64,000 nt of DNA from Pseudorhodoplanes sp049324435 (GCA_049324435.1 JBMOOQ010000023.1:1-64000); one strand, 5' to 3'. Counted from the first letter of the stretch, positions 44,360-53,537 are shown. Notes: generated from the sequence alone by a model not told the origin. Numbers and translations are program-made.

Positions 44360-47320
44360 CTACCCGAGCGCCTCGTCGAGGAACTGCTTGAGCTGGGCCA
44401 AGTGCTTCGACATCAACCCGGTCGAGGTCGCCGCCGACGCCGGGCGTCCGGCATAGCGCGGACGCTTGTGCTTGGCCTGAATCTGGTTCAGCACCCACTC
44501 GATGTAGGTATCGACGAAGAACCACGCGCCCATATTGCGCGGCTCCTCCTGACACCAGACGATCTCGGCCTGCTTGAATCGCGACAGGTCCTGCGCCAGC
44601 GCCTTGGTTGGGAACGGGTAGAGCTGTTCGATGCGCAGCAGATAGATGTCGTCGATGCCGCGTTTCTCGCGCTCCTCATAAAGGTCGTAATAGACCTTGC
44701 CACAGCACAGAATGACGCGGCGGATCTTGTCGTCGGCGACCAGCTTGATCTTCTCGTTTTTCAGAACCTCGGCGTCGTCCCACAGAATGCGGTGGAACGT
44801 CGTCGTGGGGCCGAGTTCGTCGAGCCGCGACACCGCGCGCTTGTGGCGCAGCAGCGACTTCGGCGTCATCAGGATCAAGGGCTTCCTGATCTCGCGCCTC
44901 AGCTGGCGGCGGAGAATGTGGAAGTAGTTCGCAGGCGTCGTGCAGTTCGCGACCTGCATATTGTCTTCGGCGCACATCTGCAGATAGCGTTCGAGCCGGG
45001 CTGACGAATGTTCCGGCCCCTGGCCTTCGTAGCCGTGCGGCAGCAGACATACCAGACCGGACATGCGCAGCCACTTGCGCTCGGCCGAGGAAATGAACTG
45101 ATCGAACACCACCTGGGCGCCATTGGCAAAATCGCCGAATTGGGCTTCCCAGAGAACGAGCGCATTCGGCTCCGCAGTCGAATAGCCGTATTCGTAGCCG
45201 AGCACGGCCTCCTCGGAGAGCATCGAGTTCAGCACTTCGTAGCGCGCGGCCTGATCGTCGCTCAGGTGATTGAACGGAGTGTAACGCGCTTCGGTACGCT
45301 GATCGAACAGCACCGAATGACGCTGGGAGAAGGTGCCGCGCTCGCAATCCTGGCCCGACAGCCGCACCGGATGGCCTTCGAGCAGGAGCGAGCAAAATGC
45401 GAGCGCCTCGGCGGTCGCCCAGTCGATACCCTCTCCGCTTTCGATCGCCTTGCGCCGGTTTTCGAGAAAGCGCGCAATGGTACGGTGGACCTGAAAGTCC
45501 TCCGGCACCTTCGTGATCTTGTCGCCGATCTCTTTCAGCGTGTTGAGATCGACGCCGGTATTGCCGCGCCGCGGATCGTCGATTTCGGTGCCGGCCTTGA
45601 TGATCGACCAGCGGCCGTCGAGCCAGTCCGCCTTGTTTGGCTTGTAGGCCTGGCCCGCCTCGAACTCGGCTTCGAGGCGATGGCGCCAGTCCGCGCGCAT
45701 CTTGTCGACTTCGCCCTCGGTGACGACACCTTCTCCGATCAGCTTCTTGCTGTAAATGTCGAGCGTCGATGGATGCTGACGGATCTTCTGATACATCAGC
45801 GGCTGCGTGAAAGCCGGCTCGTCACCCTCGTTGTGGCCGAATCTTCGATAGCAGAACATGTCGATCACGACCGGCTTGGCGAAACGCTGCCGGTATTCGG
45901 TCGCAACCTTGGCCGCGAACACCACCGCTTCCGGATCGTCGCCATTCACGTGGAAAATCAGCGCCTCGATCATCTTCGCCACATCCGATGGATAGGGCGA
46001 CGACCGCGAATAGCGCGGATAGGTGGTGAAGCCGATCTGGTTGTTCACGATGAAATGCAACGAGCCACCGGTCCGGTAGCCCTTCAGCTCGGACAGGCCG
46101 AAGCACTCCGCCACGACGCCCTGGCCGGCGAATGCCGCGTCGCCGTGAATCAGGAGCGGCATCGCCATAGTGCGATTGTCGGGCGTAGCGCCGAGCTGAT
46201 CCTGCTTGGCGCGCACCTTGCCGAGCACCACCGGATCGACGATTTCGAGATGGGAAGGGTTCGGCGTCAGCGACAGATGCACCTTGTTGCCGTCGAATTC
46301 GCGATCGCTCGACGCGCCAAGGTGATACTTCACGTCGCCGGAACCTTCGACTTCATCAGGCGTCGCGGAGCCGCCCTTGAATTCATGGAACAGCACGCGA
46401 TGCGGCTTGCCCATGACCTGGGTCAGCACGTTCAGCCGGCCGCGATGCGCCATGCCGAACACGATCTCCTTCACGCCAAGCTGGCCGCCACGCTTGATGA
46501 TCTGTTCGAGTGCCGGGATCAGCGACTCGCCGCCATCGAGCCCGAAGCGCTTGGTGCCGGTGAACTTGACGTCGAGAAATTTCTCGAAGCCTTCGGCCTC
46601 CACAAGCTTGTTCAGGATCGCGCGCTTGCCCTCGCGGGTGAAGGTGATTTCCTTGTCCTTGCCTTCGATGCGCTCCTGGATCCACGCCTTCTGCTGCGGA
46701 TCGGAGATGTGCATGAACTCGACGCCGAGCGTCTGGCAATAGGTCCGGCGCAGGATCGCGAGAATCTCGCGCATGGTGCCGAATTCGAGCCCGAGCACCT
46801 TGTCGAGATAGATCTTGCGGTCCATGTCGGCTTCGGTGAAGCCGTAGGTGCGCGGATCGAGTTCTTCCTCGTTCTTTTCCGGCTCGAGTTCGAGCGGGTC
46901 GAGCTTGGCGTGGAAATGACCGCGGATCCGGTACGCGCGGATCAGCATCAGCGCATGCAGCGAGTCGCGCGTCGCCTGCAGCACATCGGCGGAGGTCAGC
47001 TCGACGCCCGACTTCTGCGCCTTGCCCTTGATCTTGTCGGAGATGGCCTTCTCGGCCTCGGCCCAGTTGCCGTCGAGCGCCGCGACCAGTTCGCCGTTCG
47101 AGAGCTGCGGCCAGCCGGGCTTCTTCCACGACGCGCCTTTGGCGCTCTTGATAACGTTTGCGGGATCGTCCTTCAGGCTCTGGAAAAATGACTGCCACTG
47201 CGCATCGACCGAGTTCGGATCGGCCTCGTAGCGGGCATAGAGGTCTTCGATATAGGCGGCGTTGCTGCCGTAGAGGAAAGAGGTAAGGGCGAAGGCTGCG
47301 TTCGCGTCCTGGCGAGACAT
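44360..47320 (-). CDS. sucA: 2-oxoglutarate dehydrogenase E1
   Basis: E1 decarboxylates 2-oxoglutarate with thiamine diphosphate. The 986-residue protein has the N-terminal E1 signature (TSFLYGSNAAYIEDLYARYE), GMAHRGRLNVLTQV with the substrate-site histidine, the ThDP motif GDAAFAGQGVVAECFGLSEL, FGHNEGDEPAFTQPLMYQKI and a transketolase-like C-terminal half (RGTFSQRHSVLFDQ, LPHGYEGQGPEHSSARLERY). It is transcribed on its own after the sucD terminator. An 8-base palindrome lies in its upstream gap. Confidence 0.98.
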   Translation of the reverse strand: MSRQDANAAFALTSFLYGSNAAYIEDLYARYEADPNSVDAQWQSFFQSLKDDPANVIKSAKGASWKKPGWPQLSNGELVAALDGNWAEAEKAISDKIKGKAQKSGVELTSADVLQATRDSLHALMLIRAYRIRGHFHAKLDPLELEPEKNEEELDPRTYGFTEADMDRKIYLDKVLGLEFGTMREILAILRRTYCQTLGVEFMHISDPQQKAWIQERIEGKDKEITFTREGKRAILNKLVEAEGFEKFLDVKFTGTKRFGLDGGESLIPALEQIIKRGGQLGVKEIVFGMAHRGRLNVLTQVMGKPHRVLFHEFKGGSATPDEVEGSGDVKYHLGASSDREFDGNKVHLSLTPNPSHLEIVDPVVLGKVRAKQDQLGATPDNRTMAMPLLIHGDAAFAGQGVVAECFGLSELKGYRTGGSLHFIVNNQIGFTTYPRYSRSSPYPSDVAKMIEALIFHVNGDDPEAVVFAAKVATEYRQRFAKPVVIDMFCYRRFGHNEGDEPAFTQPLMYQKIRQHPSTLDIYSKKLIGEGVVTEGEVDKMRADWRHRLEAEFEAGQAYKPNKADWLDGRWSIIKAGTEIDDPRRGNTGVDLNTLKEIGDKITKVPEDFQVHRTIARFLENRRKAIESGEGIDWATAEALAFCSLLLEGHPVRLSGQDCERGTFSQRHSVLFDQRTEARYTPFNHLSDDQAARYEVLNSMLSEEAVLGYEYGYSTAEPNALVLWEAQFGDFANGAQVVFDQFISSAERKWLRMSGLVCLLPHGYEGQGPEHSSARLERYLQMCAEDNMQVANCTTPANYFHILRRQLRREIRKPLILMTPKSLLRHKRAVSRLDELGPTTTFHRILWDDAEVLKNEKIKLVADDKIRRVILCCGKVYYDLYEEREKRGIDDIYLLRIEQLYPFPTKALAQDLSRFKQAEIVWCQEEPRNMGAWFFVDTYIEWVLNQIQAKHKRPRYAGRPASAATSTGLMSKHLAQLKQFLDEALG

Positions 47321-47500
47321 GCGGGCCGTCCTGAGGGTGAGTCCTGGCGTGTGGTTCCGTGATCCGGCGTTGGATCGATGGCGTTTAAGGATGAAGAACC
47401 GCCGGAGGCGGCCATTTCGGGTCGATTCGGCTGAAAATGCGCCCCGGCGGCGACCCTTTTACAGATAGTGGGCGGTCAGAGCCACGATAAGATGACATTG

Positions 47501-47520
47501 AAATGAATCTTAATTCATTT
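47501..47520. promoter_or_regulatory. AT-rich palindrome upstream of sucA
   Basis: AAATGAAT (47501-47508) and ATTCATTT (47513-47520) are perfect inverted repeats around CTTA. The palindrome stands out in a GC-rich region, about 180 bases upstream of sucA in the transcription direction. It has the size of a dimeric regulator site; no specific regulator is suggested by the sequence. Confidence 0.45.
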
Positions 47521-47559
47521 TTTGTTCATCGATCCTGTTCATCCCAAATGATTGAAATC

Positions 47560-47593
47560 AAAAGAAAAAGACCCGCGCCGGGAGACGCGGGCC
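47560..47593 (-). terminator. Intrinsic terminator after sucD
   Basis: On the minus strand GGCCCGCG pairs with CGCGGGTC (one G-U) around an eight-base loop and is followed by TTTTTCTTTT. It lies 44 bases after the sucD stop and marks the end of the mdh-sucC-sucD transcript. Confidence 0.8.
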
Positions 47594-47636
47594 GCATTTC
47601 AGAGCCAAACTGGCGATCAGCTTTTCGCGAGCGGCG

Positions 47637-48521
47637 TTAACCCTTCAACACCTCGACCAGCGTCTTACCGACGCGCGCCGGCGACGGCGACACCTTGATG
47701 CCCGCCTCTTCCATCGCCGCGATCTTCGATTCCGCATCGCCCTTGCCGCCCGAGATGATCGCACCGGCATGGCCCATGCGGCGGCCGGGAGGCGCCGTGC
47801 GGCCGGCGATGAAGCCGACCATCGGCTTCTTGCGGCCCCGGCGCGCCTCGTCCTTCAGGAACTGCGCAGCGTCCTCTTCGGCCGAGCCGCCGATCTCGCC
47901 GATCATGATGATCGCTTCGGTCTTCGGATCGGCCAGGAACATCTCCAGCACCTCGATGAATTCGGTGCCCTTCACCGGGTCGCCGCCGATGCCGACCGCC
48001 GTGGTCTGGCCGAGGCCTTCGCGCGAGGTCTGGAACACCGCCTCGTAGGTCAGCGTGCCGGAACGCGACACGATGCCGACCTTGCCCGGCTTGAAGATGT
48101 TGCCCGGCATGATGCCGATCTTGCATTCGCCCGCGGTCATCACCCCCGGGCAATTCGGGCCGATCAGGCGCGACTTCGATCCGCAGAGCGAGCGCTTCAC
48201 CTTGACCATGTCCAGAACCGGAATGCCTTCGGTGATGCAGACGATCAGCGGGATTTCCGCATCGATCGCCTCGCAGATCGCGTCGGCCGCGCCGGCCGGG
48301 GGCACGTAGATCACGCTTGCATCCGCTCCGGTCTTTTCGCGGGCTTCACGCACGGTGTCGAACACCGGAAGATTGAGATGCGTGGTGCCGCCTTTGCCGG
48401 GCGACGTGCCGCCGACCATCTTGGTGCCGTAGGCGATCGCCTGTTCGGAATGGAAGGTGCCGTTCTTGCCGGTGAAGCCCTGGCAGATGACCTTGGTGTT
48501 CTTGTCGATCAGAATGGACAT
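47637..48521 (-). CDS. sucD: Succinyl-CoA synthetase subunit alpha
   Basis: SucD binds CoA and carries the phosphohistidine of succinyl-CoA synthetase. The 294-residue protein shows the CoA-binding start (ILIDKNTKVICQGFTGKNGT), SRLIGPNCPGVMTAGECKIG and the phosphorylated His in GHAGAIISGGKGDAESKI. The start MSILIDKNTK is typical. It normally follows sucC directly; here a 118-residue membrane protein gene lies between them. Confidence 0.98.
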   Translation of the reverse strand: MSILIDKNTKVICQGFTGKNGTFHSEQAIAYGTKMVGGTSPGKGGTTHLNLPVFDTVREAREKTGADASVIYVPPAGAADAICEAIDAEIPLIVCITEGIPVLDMVKVKRSLCGSKSRLIGPNCPGVMTAGECKIGIMPGNIFKPGKVGIVSRSGTLTYEAVFQTSREGLGQTTAVGIGGDPVKGTEFIEVLEMFLADPKTEAIIMIGEIGGSAEEDAAQFLKDEARRGRKKPMVGFIAGRTAPPGRRMGHAGAIISGGKGDAESKIAAMEEAGIKVSPSPARVGKTLVEVLKG

Positions 48522-48578
48522 CAGTACCGGCCTTTCAGTGACGCGGAAGTGAGACAGGGATTGAAGCGCATGCCGATA

Positions 48579-48935
48579 TCACATCGGTGCGCGGACGATG
48601 GGAAGCCAGATGCTGGATGACAGCACTCCGGCGGTGAGCAGCGCTCCGGCCACGGCGGCCAGCAGCGCCTGATACTGACGTGATTGCAGCGCACAGCGCG
48701 TGGTGGCGATGGCAAGCACATCCTGTGCAGCGGCAAGATGCCGGCTGACGATATCGCGCAAAAGCGGATTTGCGATCTTCCATACCCGCGGCGGCACGTC
48801 GGCATTGCGCTGCCGCGCGAATTGCGCCTTCAGAACGCAATCGAACTGATATGTCGCGACGCGATACAGAAGATACATGCATACGCCAGTCACCATGGCG
48901 ACAACGCCAACAGTCCCAAGTGTAACAGCAATCAT
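48579..48935 (-). CDS. Small membrane protein inside the sucCD operon
   Basis: The 118-residue protein begins with a membrane segment (MIAVTLGTVGVVAMVTGVCM), has a positively charged middle (FARQRNADVPPRVWKIANPL, HLAAAQDVLAIATTRCALQ) and ends with a second membrane segment (LLAAVAGALLTAGVLSSSIW). A GGGAG sequence seven bases upstream of the ATG supports translation. No family is recognised. It is on the same strand between sucC and sucD, so it should be cotranscribed with these TCA genes; a role linked to them is inferred only from position. Confidence 0.68.
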   Translation of the reverse strand: MIAVTLGTVGVVAMVTGVCMYLLYRVATYQFDCVLKAQFARQRNADVPPRVWKIANPLLRDIVSRHLAAAQDVLAIATTRCALQSRQYQALLAAVAGALLTAGVLSSSIWLPIVRAPM

Positions 48936-48998
48936 CGGACGCTCCCTCGACTGCCACTGACATCGGACTCTTTTCCCCGCGTCGCCTTCGCGGAATTG

Positions 48999-50201
48999 TT
49001 ATGCGGCAGCCTTCTTGACGGCGGCGACAATCTTCTGCGCGGCGTCGTCAAGATCGTCCGCCGGCAGCACGTTCAGTCCGGATTCCTTGATGATCTTCTT
49101 GCCGAGATCGACATTGGTGCCTTCAAGACGCACCACCAGCGGCACCTTGAGCCCGACCTCCTTGACCGCGGCGACCACACCCTCGGCGATCACATCGCAT
49201 TTCATGATGCCGCCGAAGATATTGATCAGAATGCCCTTTACCTTCGGATCGGAGGTGATGATCTTGAACGCGGCCGTCACCTTTTCCTTCGAGGCGCCGC
49301 CGCCGACATCGAGGAAGTTCGCAGGCTCGGCACCATAGAGCTTGATGATGTCCATGGTTGCCATAGCCAGACCCGCGCCATTGACCATGCAGCCGATCGA
49401 GCCGTCGAGCGCGATATAGTTGAGGTCGTATTTCGACGCCTCGATTTCCTTCTCGTCCTCTTCGGTTTCGTCCCGCAACTCGGCGATGTCGGGATGCTTG
49501 AACAGCGCGTTGGAATCGAACGACACCTTGGCGTCGAGCACCCTCAATTCGCCCTGCTTGGTGACGATCAGCGGATTGATTTCGAGCATCGCCATGTCCT
49601 TGGCGACAAAGGCGGTGTAAAGCTGTTCGAGCAGCTTTGCAGCCTGCTTGGCGAGATCGCCGGTCAGATTCAGCACTTTCGCGACCGTGCGGCCGTGATG
49701 CGGCATGATGCCGGTGGCCGGATCGACGGAGAAGGTCACGATCTTCTCCGGCGTCTTGTGCGCCACCTCCTCGATATCCATTCCGCCTTCGGTCGAGACC
49801 ACGAACGAAATACGCGAGGTAACCCGATCGACCAGCGCCGAAAGATAGAATTCCTTGGCGATGTCGGAGCCTTCCTCGATATAGAGCCGGTTGACCTGCT
49901 TGCCCGCGGCACCGGTCTGGATCGTGACCAGGGTCGCACCGAGCATCTGCTTGGCGAATTCCGCAACCTCGGCGATCGACTTCGCCAAGCGCACGCCGCC
50001 TTTGTCGCCGGCGGACGCCTCCTTGAACTTCCCTTTGCCGCGGCCGCCAGCATGGATCTGGCTTTTGACGACCCAGAGCGGACCGCCGAGTTGCTGGGCC
50101 GCCGCTTCGGCTTCCTCATGCTTGAAAATCGGGACGCCCTTCGACACCGGCACACCGAAAGTCTTGAGCAGCGCCTTGGCCTGATACTCGTGAATATTCA
50201 T
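48999..50201 (-). CDS. sucC: Succinyl-CoA synthetase subunit beta
   Basis: SucC contributes the nucleotide-binding ATP-grasp domain and the succinate site. The 400-residue protein begins MNIHEYQAKALLKTFGVPVS and shows LWVVKSQIHAGGRGKGKFKE, AMLEINPLIVTKQGELRVLD and NIFGGIMKCDVIAEGVVAA, all typical. Nucleotide preference (ADP or GDP) cannot be told. A REP-like repeat separates it from mdh, and a small membrane protein follows. Confidence 0.98.
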   Translation of the reverse strand: MNIHEYQAKALLKTFGVPVSKGVPIFKHEEAEAAAQQLGGPLWVVKSQIHAGGRGKGKFKEASAGDKGGVRLAKSIAEVAEFAKQMLGATLVTIQTGAAGKQVNRLYIEEGSDIAKEFYLSALVDRVTSRISFVVSTEGGMDIEEVAHKTPEKIVTFSVDPATGIMPHHGRTVAKVLNLTGDLAKQAAKLLEQLYTAFVAKDMAMLEINPLIVTKQGELRVLDAKVSFDSNALFKHPDIAELRDETEEDEKEIEASKYDLNYIALDGSIGCMVNGAGLAMATMDIIKLYGAEPANFLDVGGGASKEKVTAAFKIITSDPKVKGILINIFGGIMKCDVIAEGVVAAVKEVGLKVPLVVRLEGTNVDLGKKIIKESGLNVLPADDLDDAAQKIVAAVKKAAA

Positions 50202-50232
50202 CGACGTCCCGATCCTCTGTTCGCCATGACGG

Positions 50233-50309
50233 CGTCATTGCGAGCGGCGAGGCAATCCAGCTTTTCGTTAGAGCGGATTGCTTCGCCGCAAACGTTCCCC
50301 GCAATGACG
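50233..50309. repeat. REP-like palindrome (CGTCATTGCG type) between mdh and sucC
   Basis: CGTCATTGCG (50233-50242) pairs with CGCAATGACG (50300-50309), and GCGGCGAGGCAATCC with GGATTGCTTCGCCGC inside it, leaving a loop around CAGCTTTTCGTTAGAGC. This CGTCATTGCGAG...GCAATCC...GGATTGCTTCG pattern is a widespread intergenic repeat in Bradyrhizobium-like genomes (from memory). It lies within an operon. Confidence 0.8.
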
Positions 50310-50336
50310 AGTCAACCTCTACGCATCTTGCTTCGT

Positions 50337-51302
50337 CTACTTCTTCAAATCCGGCGCAATGTTCTTGCACGCATCGACCAGCTGCTGGACGGCCAGCGCC
50401 GACTTGTCGAACATTTCACGCTCGGACGATGACAGATCGATTTCGACCACGCGCTCGACGCCCTTGGCGCCGATCACGACCGGCACTCCGACATACATGT
50501 CCTTGACGCCGTACTCGCCGTTCAGCCAGGCGGCACAGGGCAGCACGCGCTTCTTGTCCTTGAGATAGCTTTCCGCCATCGCAATCGCGGACGACGCCGG
50601 CGCATAGAAGGCCGAGCCGGTCTTGAGCAGATTGACGATCTCCGCGCCGCCGTTACGGGTGCGGATCACAATCTCATCGAGCCGCTTTTCGGTGGTCCAG
50701 CCCATCTTGACGAGATCGGGCAGCGGAATGCCGGCGACGGTGGAATAGCGCACCAGCGGCACCATGGTGTCACCATGGCCGCCGAGCACGAAGGCGGTCA
50801 CGTCTTCCACAGACACGTTGAATTCGTCGGCCAGGAAGTAGCGGAAGCGCGCCGAGTCGAGCACGCCCGCCATGCCGACCACCATATTCTTGGGCAGGCC
50901 CGAATATTTCTGCAGCGCCCAGACCATGGCATCGAGCGGATTGGTGATGCAGACCACGAACGCATTCGGCGCGTATTTCTTGATGCCCGAGCCGACCTGC
51001 TCCATGACCTTGAGATTGATTCCGAGGAGATCGTCGCGGCTCATGCCGGGCTTGCGCGGCACGCCGGCGGTCACGATGCAGACCGAGGCGCCCTCGATGG
51101 CCTCGTAGGTATTGGTGCCGGACAGCCTGACGTCGAAGCCGTCGACCGGCGAGGACTGCGCGATATCGAGCGATTTGCCCTGCGGAATGCCCTCCGCGAT
51201 GTCAAACATCACTACGTCGCCGAGCTCACGCAATCCGATGAGGTGGGCGAGCGTTCCGCCGATCTGGCCAGAGCCGATCAATGCAATCTTGGGACGCGCC
51301 AT
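50337..51302 (-). CDS. mdh: Malate dehydrogenase
   Basis: Mdh oxidises malate to oxaloacetate with NAD. The 321-residue protein is of the LDH-like type: MARPKIALIGSGQIGGTLAH (Rossmann glycine motif), VMFDIAEGIP with the NAD-specific Asp, VTAGVPRKPGMSRDDLLGIN with substrate Arg residues, MAGVLDSARFRYFLA and catalytic His in VLGGHGDTMVPLVRYS. It is the first gene of the mdh-sucCD unit and lies downstream of a good promoter. Confidence 0.97.
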   Translation of the reverse strand: MARPKIALIGSGQIGGTLAHLIGLRELGDVVMFDIAEGIPQGKSLDIAQSSPVDGFDVRLSGTNTYEAIEGASVCIVTAGVPRKPGMSRDDLLGINLKVMEQVGSGIKKYAPNAFVVCITNPLDAMVWALQKYSGLPKNMVVGMAGVLDSARFRYFLADEFNVSVEDVTAFVLGGHGDTMVPLVRYSTVAGIPLPDLVKMGWTTEKRLDEIVIRTRNGGAEIVNLLKTGSAFYAPASSAIAMAESYLKDKKRVLPCAAWLNGEYGVKDMYVGVPVVIGAKGVERVVEIDLSSSEREMFDKSALAVQQLVDACKNIAPDLKK

Positions 51303-51605
51303 GGGGAGATGAACCTTTATGCCTGTGCGAGTGGAGCCTCATGTCGCCCGAAAACCGCTGCGCACTTTTCGGCATGACGCTCATGGAGAAGCCGCGGAAG
51401 CGCGGCCGCGCGGTGGTTAACGTGTCCTGCCATCGGCGACAAGGTTGCGAAAGGCGAACAGTGCATGGTTCAATCTCACTGCTGATATACATTATTCCAA
51501 CGAGTTCCGTCGTTGCCAAGAGGCAAGACGAGAAAGCTTACAAAATTCGACATTGCGGCGCACCATCCGATGCTGCGGAAGCGAAATGGAGCGGCCGGCG
51601 GGCTG
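51303..51605. other. Gap between mdh and the GNAT gene
   Basis: These 303 bases hold the mdh promoter at 51491-51519 and an untranslated leader of about 185 bases. Apart from the promoter I see no coding frame with family motifs and no clear hairpin. Confidence 0.5.
51491..51519 (-). promoter_or_regulatory. Sigma70-type promoter for mdh-sucCD
   Basis: On the minus strand TTGGCA (51514-51519) and AATAAT (51491-51496) are separated by 17 bases, matching -35 TTGACA and -10 TATAAT at five and four to five positions. Transcription would run towards mdh with a leader of about 185 bases. It is the best promoter match I noticed in the window. Confidence 0.6.
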
Positions 51606-52076
51606 TCAGCCGATCCGGCGGCGCATAAACACCGTGCCGCCGACCGGACTGTCGTAATAGGGCGGCATCTCTTCAAAGCCTGACCTTCGGTACAACGACT
51701 GCGCCGCATGCATGTCCGGCAAGGTATCTAGCCGCATCTCGCGATAGCCGGCCCGTTTCGCCTCCCGCAGGATCTCTTCCACCAATCGTGCGCCAAGCCC
51801 GCTGCCGCGCGCCGAAGGCGACACGTAAAGCCGCTTCATCTCGCAACAGCCCGCGGGCTCGATCGGGCGCAACGCGACGCAGCCAGAAGGCTTGCCTGCG
51901 GCGTCGCGCGCCAGCAGCAATGCGCCGCGCGGCGGCGCATATTTGCCGGGCAGGCTCGCAACTTCGCTTTCGAAATCCTGATAAGCCAGATCGACGCTGA
52001 GCGAGGCGGCATAGTCGCGGAACAGACGGGCGACGTCGGCAAGATCGCTGACGGTGGCGCGCTCGATGGTGAACAT
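51606..52076 (-). CDS. GNAT family N-acetyltransferase
   Basis: From MFTIERATVSDLADVARLFR it has 156 residues. The GNAT core is clear: CCEMKRLYVSPSARGSGLGARL with the acetyl-CoA loop (ARGSGLG), then AKRAGYREMRLDTLPDMHAA and SLYRRSGFEEM. The upstream in-frame ATG is rejected because its 37 residues overlap the zapE end and do not fit the fold. It starts 20 bases after zapE and is probably cotranscribed. The acceptor is unknown. Confidence 0.88.
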   Translation of the reverse strand: MFTIERATVSDLADVARLFRDYAASLSVDLAYQDFESEVASLPGKYAPPRGALLLARDAAGKPSGCVALRPIEPAGCCEMKRLYVSPSARGSGLGARLVEEILREAKRAGYREMRLDTLPDMHAAQSLYRRSGFEEMPPYYDSPVGGTVFMRRRIG

Positions 52077-52095
52077 CCGCTCACGCCTCCCCGCG

Positions 52096-53271
52096 CTATG
52101 TATCGATGATACGTCCGCCCCTGACCGCGTCGGCGTCGTGTCGCGGACCATGCGGTAATGCGAGATAGCTCTGCGATCCCATCTCAATCAGACGCGAGAC
52201 CGTGCGCTGGAATTCGAACAGCTCCAGCCCCTGATCGGCGATATAGAGTTCGTGCGGTTGCGCTTCCGCGGACGCAATCAGCTTCACCGCATTGTCGTAC
52301 AGCGTATCGATCAGAAGGATAAAGCGCTTGGCCTCGTTGCGCTGGGCAAAGCGCATCACCGGAATGCGGTCGATGACCAGCGTGTGATATTCGCGCGCCA
52401 GCCGCAGAAAGTCCGCCGAACCGCGCGGCGCCACGCACAGATCGGGGAACGAAAAGCGCGCCGCACCCAGTGCGGCGCATGGCACATGCAGTGTATGGCC
52501 CTTGACGACGAAGTCGTGCGGCATGCCCTGCTGGCCGAGCGTGATGCGCGCCCAGGCTTCGTCTAATGCGCGGTCTGCCTCGGAATCCGCCGGAACGTAC
52601 CAGACGCGGCCTTTCACCAGCTTTTCCAGCCGGAAATCGGTGCGCGCATCGAGCCGCACCACGTCCATCTTCTCATCCAGCAGCCGGATAAACGGCAGGA
52701 ACTGGCCGCGGTTGAGCCCGTCCTTGTAAAGATCGTCCGGCGCCACGTTCGATGTCGCAACCACCACCATGCCGCGATTGAAGAATTGCGCGAACAGACG
52801 GCCGAGAATCATGGCATCGGCGATGTCGGTCACGTGGAATTCGTCGAAGCAGAGCAGCTCGGTGTCGTCGGCGATCGCGTTGGCAGTCACTGCGATCGCA
52901 TCCTCGTCGGGCACTTCGCCGGCCTTGGCCTTCTTGCGGAAGTCGTGGACGCGCTCGTGCACCTCCGCCATGAATTCATGGAAATGCACGCGGCGCTTTT
53001 TCGCCACCCGGCTCGAATCGAAGAACAGATCCATCAGCATGGTCTTGCCGCGGCCGACCTTGCCGTAGATGTAAAGTCCCTTCACCGGAACGGTCTTCTG
53101 GCGGCTGCCGAACAGCCAGCCGAGCGACGAGGATTTCGACGCGCGCTTGTGATCCGCCAGCCGCTGCTCCAGCACCGCGAGCTTCTCAACCGCGGCAGCC
53201 TGTGCCGCATCGGACGTGATCGCGCCTTCCGCGATCAAGGCGGCATATCGGTCGCTGATGGATGAAATCAT
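52096..53271 (-). CDS. zapE: Cell division protein ZapE (AFG1-like ATPase)
   Basis: The start MISSISDRYAALIAEGAITS gives 391 residues. Walker A is in GLYIYGKVGRGKTMLMDLFF, Walker B in ELLCFDEFHVTDIADAMIL, and sensor VVVATSNVAPDDLYKDGLNR follows, as in AFG1/ZapE ATPases. In E. coli ZapE destabilises FtsZ at the constricting septum; eukaryotic relatives act in mitochondrial protein quality control. In alphaproteobacteria it commonly lies near mdh-sucCD, as here. Confidence 0.95.
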   Translation of the reverse strand: MISSISDRYAALIAEGAITSDAAQAAAVEKLAVLEQRLADHKRASKSSSLGWLFGSRQKTVPVKGLYIYGKVGRGKTMLMDLFFDSSRVAKKRRVHFHEFMAEVHERVHDFRKKAKAGEVPDEDAIAVTANAIADDTELLCFDEFHVTDIADAMILGRLFAQFFNRGMVVVATSNVAPDDLYKDGLNRGQFLPFIRLLDEKMDVVRLDARTDFRLEKLVKGRVWYVPADSEADRALDEAWARITLGQQGMPHDFVVKGHTLHVPCAALGAARFSFPDLCVAPRGSADFLRLAREYHTLVIDRIPVMRFAQRNEAKRFILLIDTLYDNAVKLIASAEAQPHELYIADQGLELFEFQRTVSRLIEMGSQSYLALPHGPRHDADAVRGGRIIDT

Positions 53272-53537
53272 GTGGGTCAGAGCGGGCGAACGAAGAGCCG
53301 AGGCATAGCCGCCATCCAGCGCAGCCCGCAAGGCAGGGATCGCGCAGTTAACGAAGGTTTAAGCGCGCCGGGCGCCGGCTGCATGGCCGCCGCCTGAAAT
53401 TGCAGCTTGGCTCTGTCTTAAAATTGCTGCATCGCAGCATTATTTGACAATTCGTCCCGGCGCCAGAGGGCATGCCGGACCTGTCTCTGGGGAGGGACGC
53501 CAACGGGGGGCTTCGACGCGATTGCCAGGAGACCCCA

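Larger units (their letters stand above)
47321..47636. other. Gap between sucD and sucA with terminator and palindrome
   Basis: This 316-base region separates sucD (which ends at 47637) from the start of sucA at 47320. It contains the sucD terminator (47560-47593), an AT-rich palindrome (47501-47520) and about 150 bases before the sucA start with no clear feature. The sucA promoter should be here, but I cannot place it with confidence. Confidence 0.5.

Noticed and set aside
45008..47191. Long plus-strand frame opposite sucA
   Set aside because: Antisense of an unambiguous 986-residue enzyme; no domain motif.
48684..50432. Long plus-strand frame opposite sucC and the small membrane protein gene
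   Set aside because: Shadow frame; the minus-strand genes carry the real signatures.
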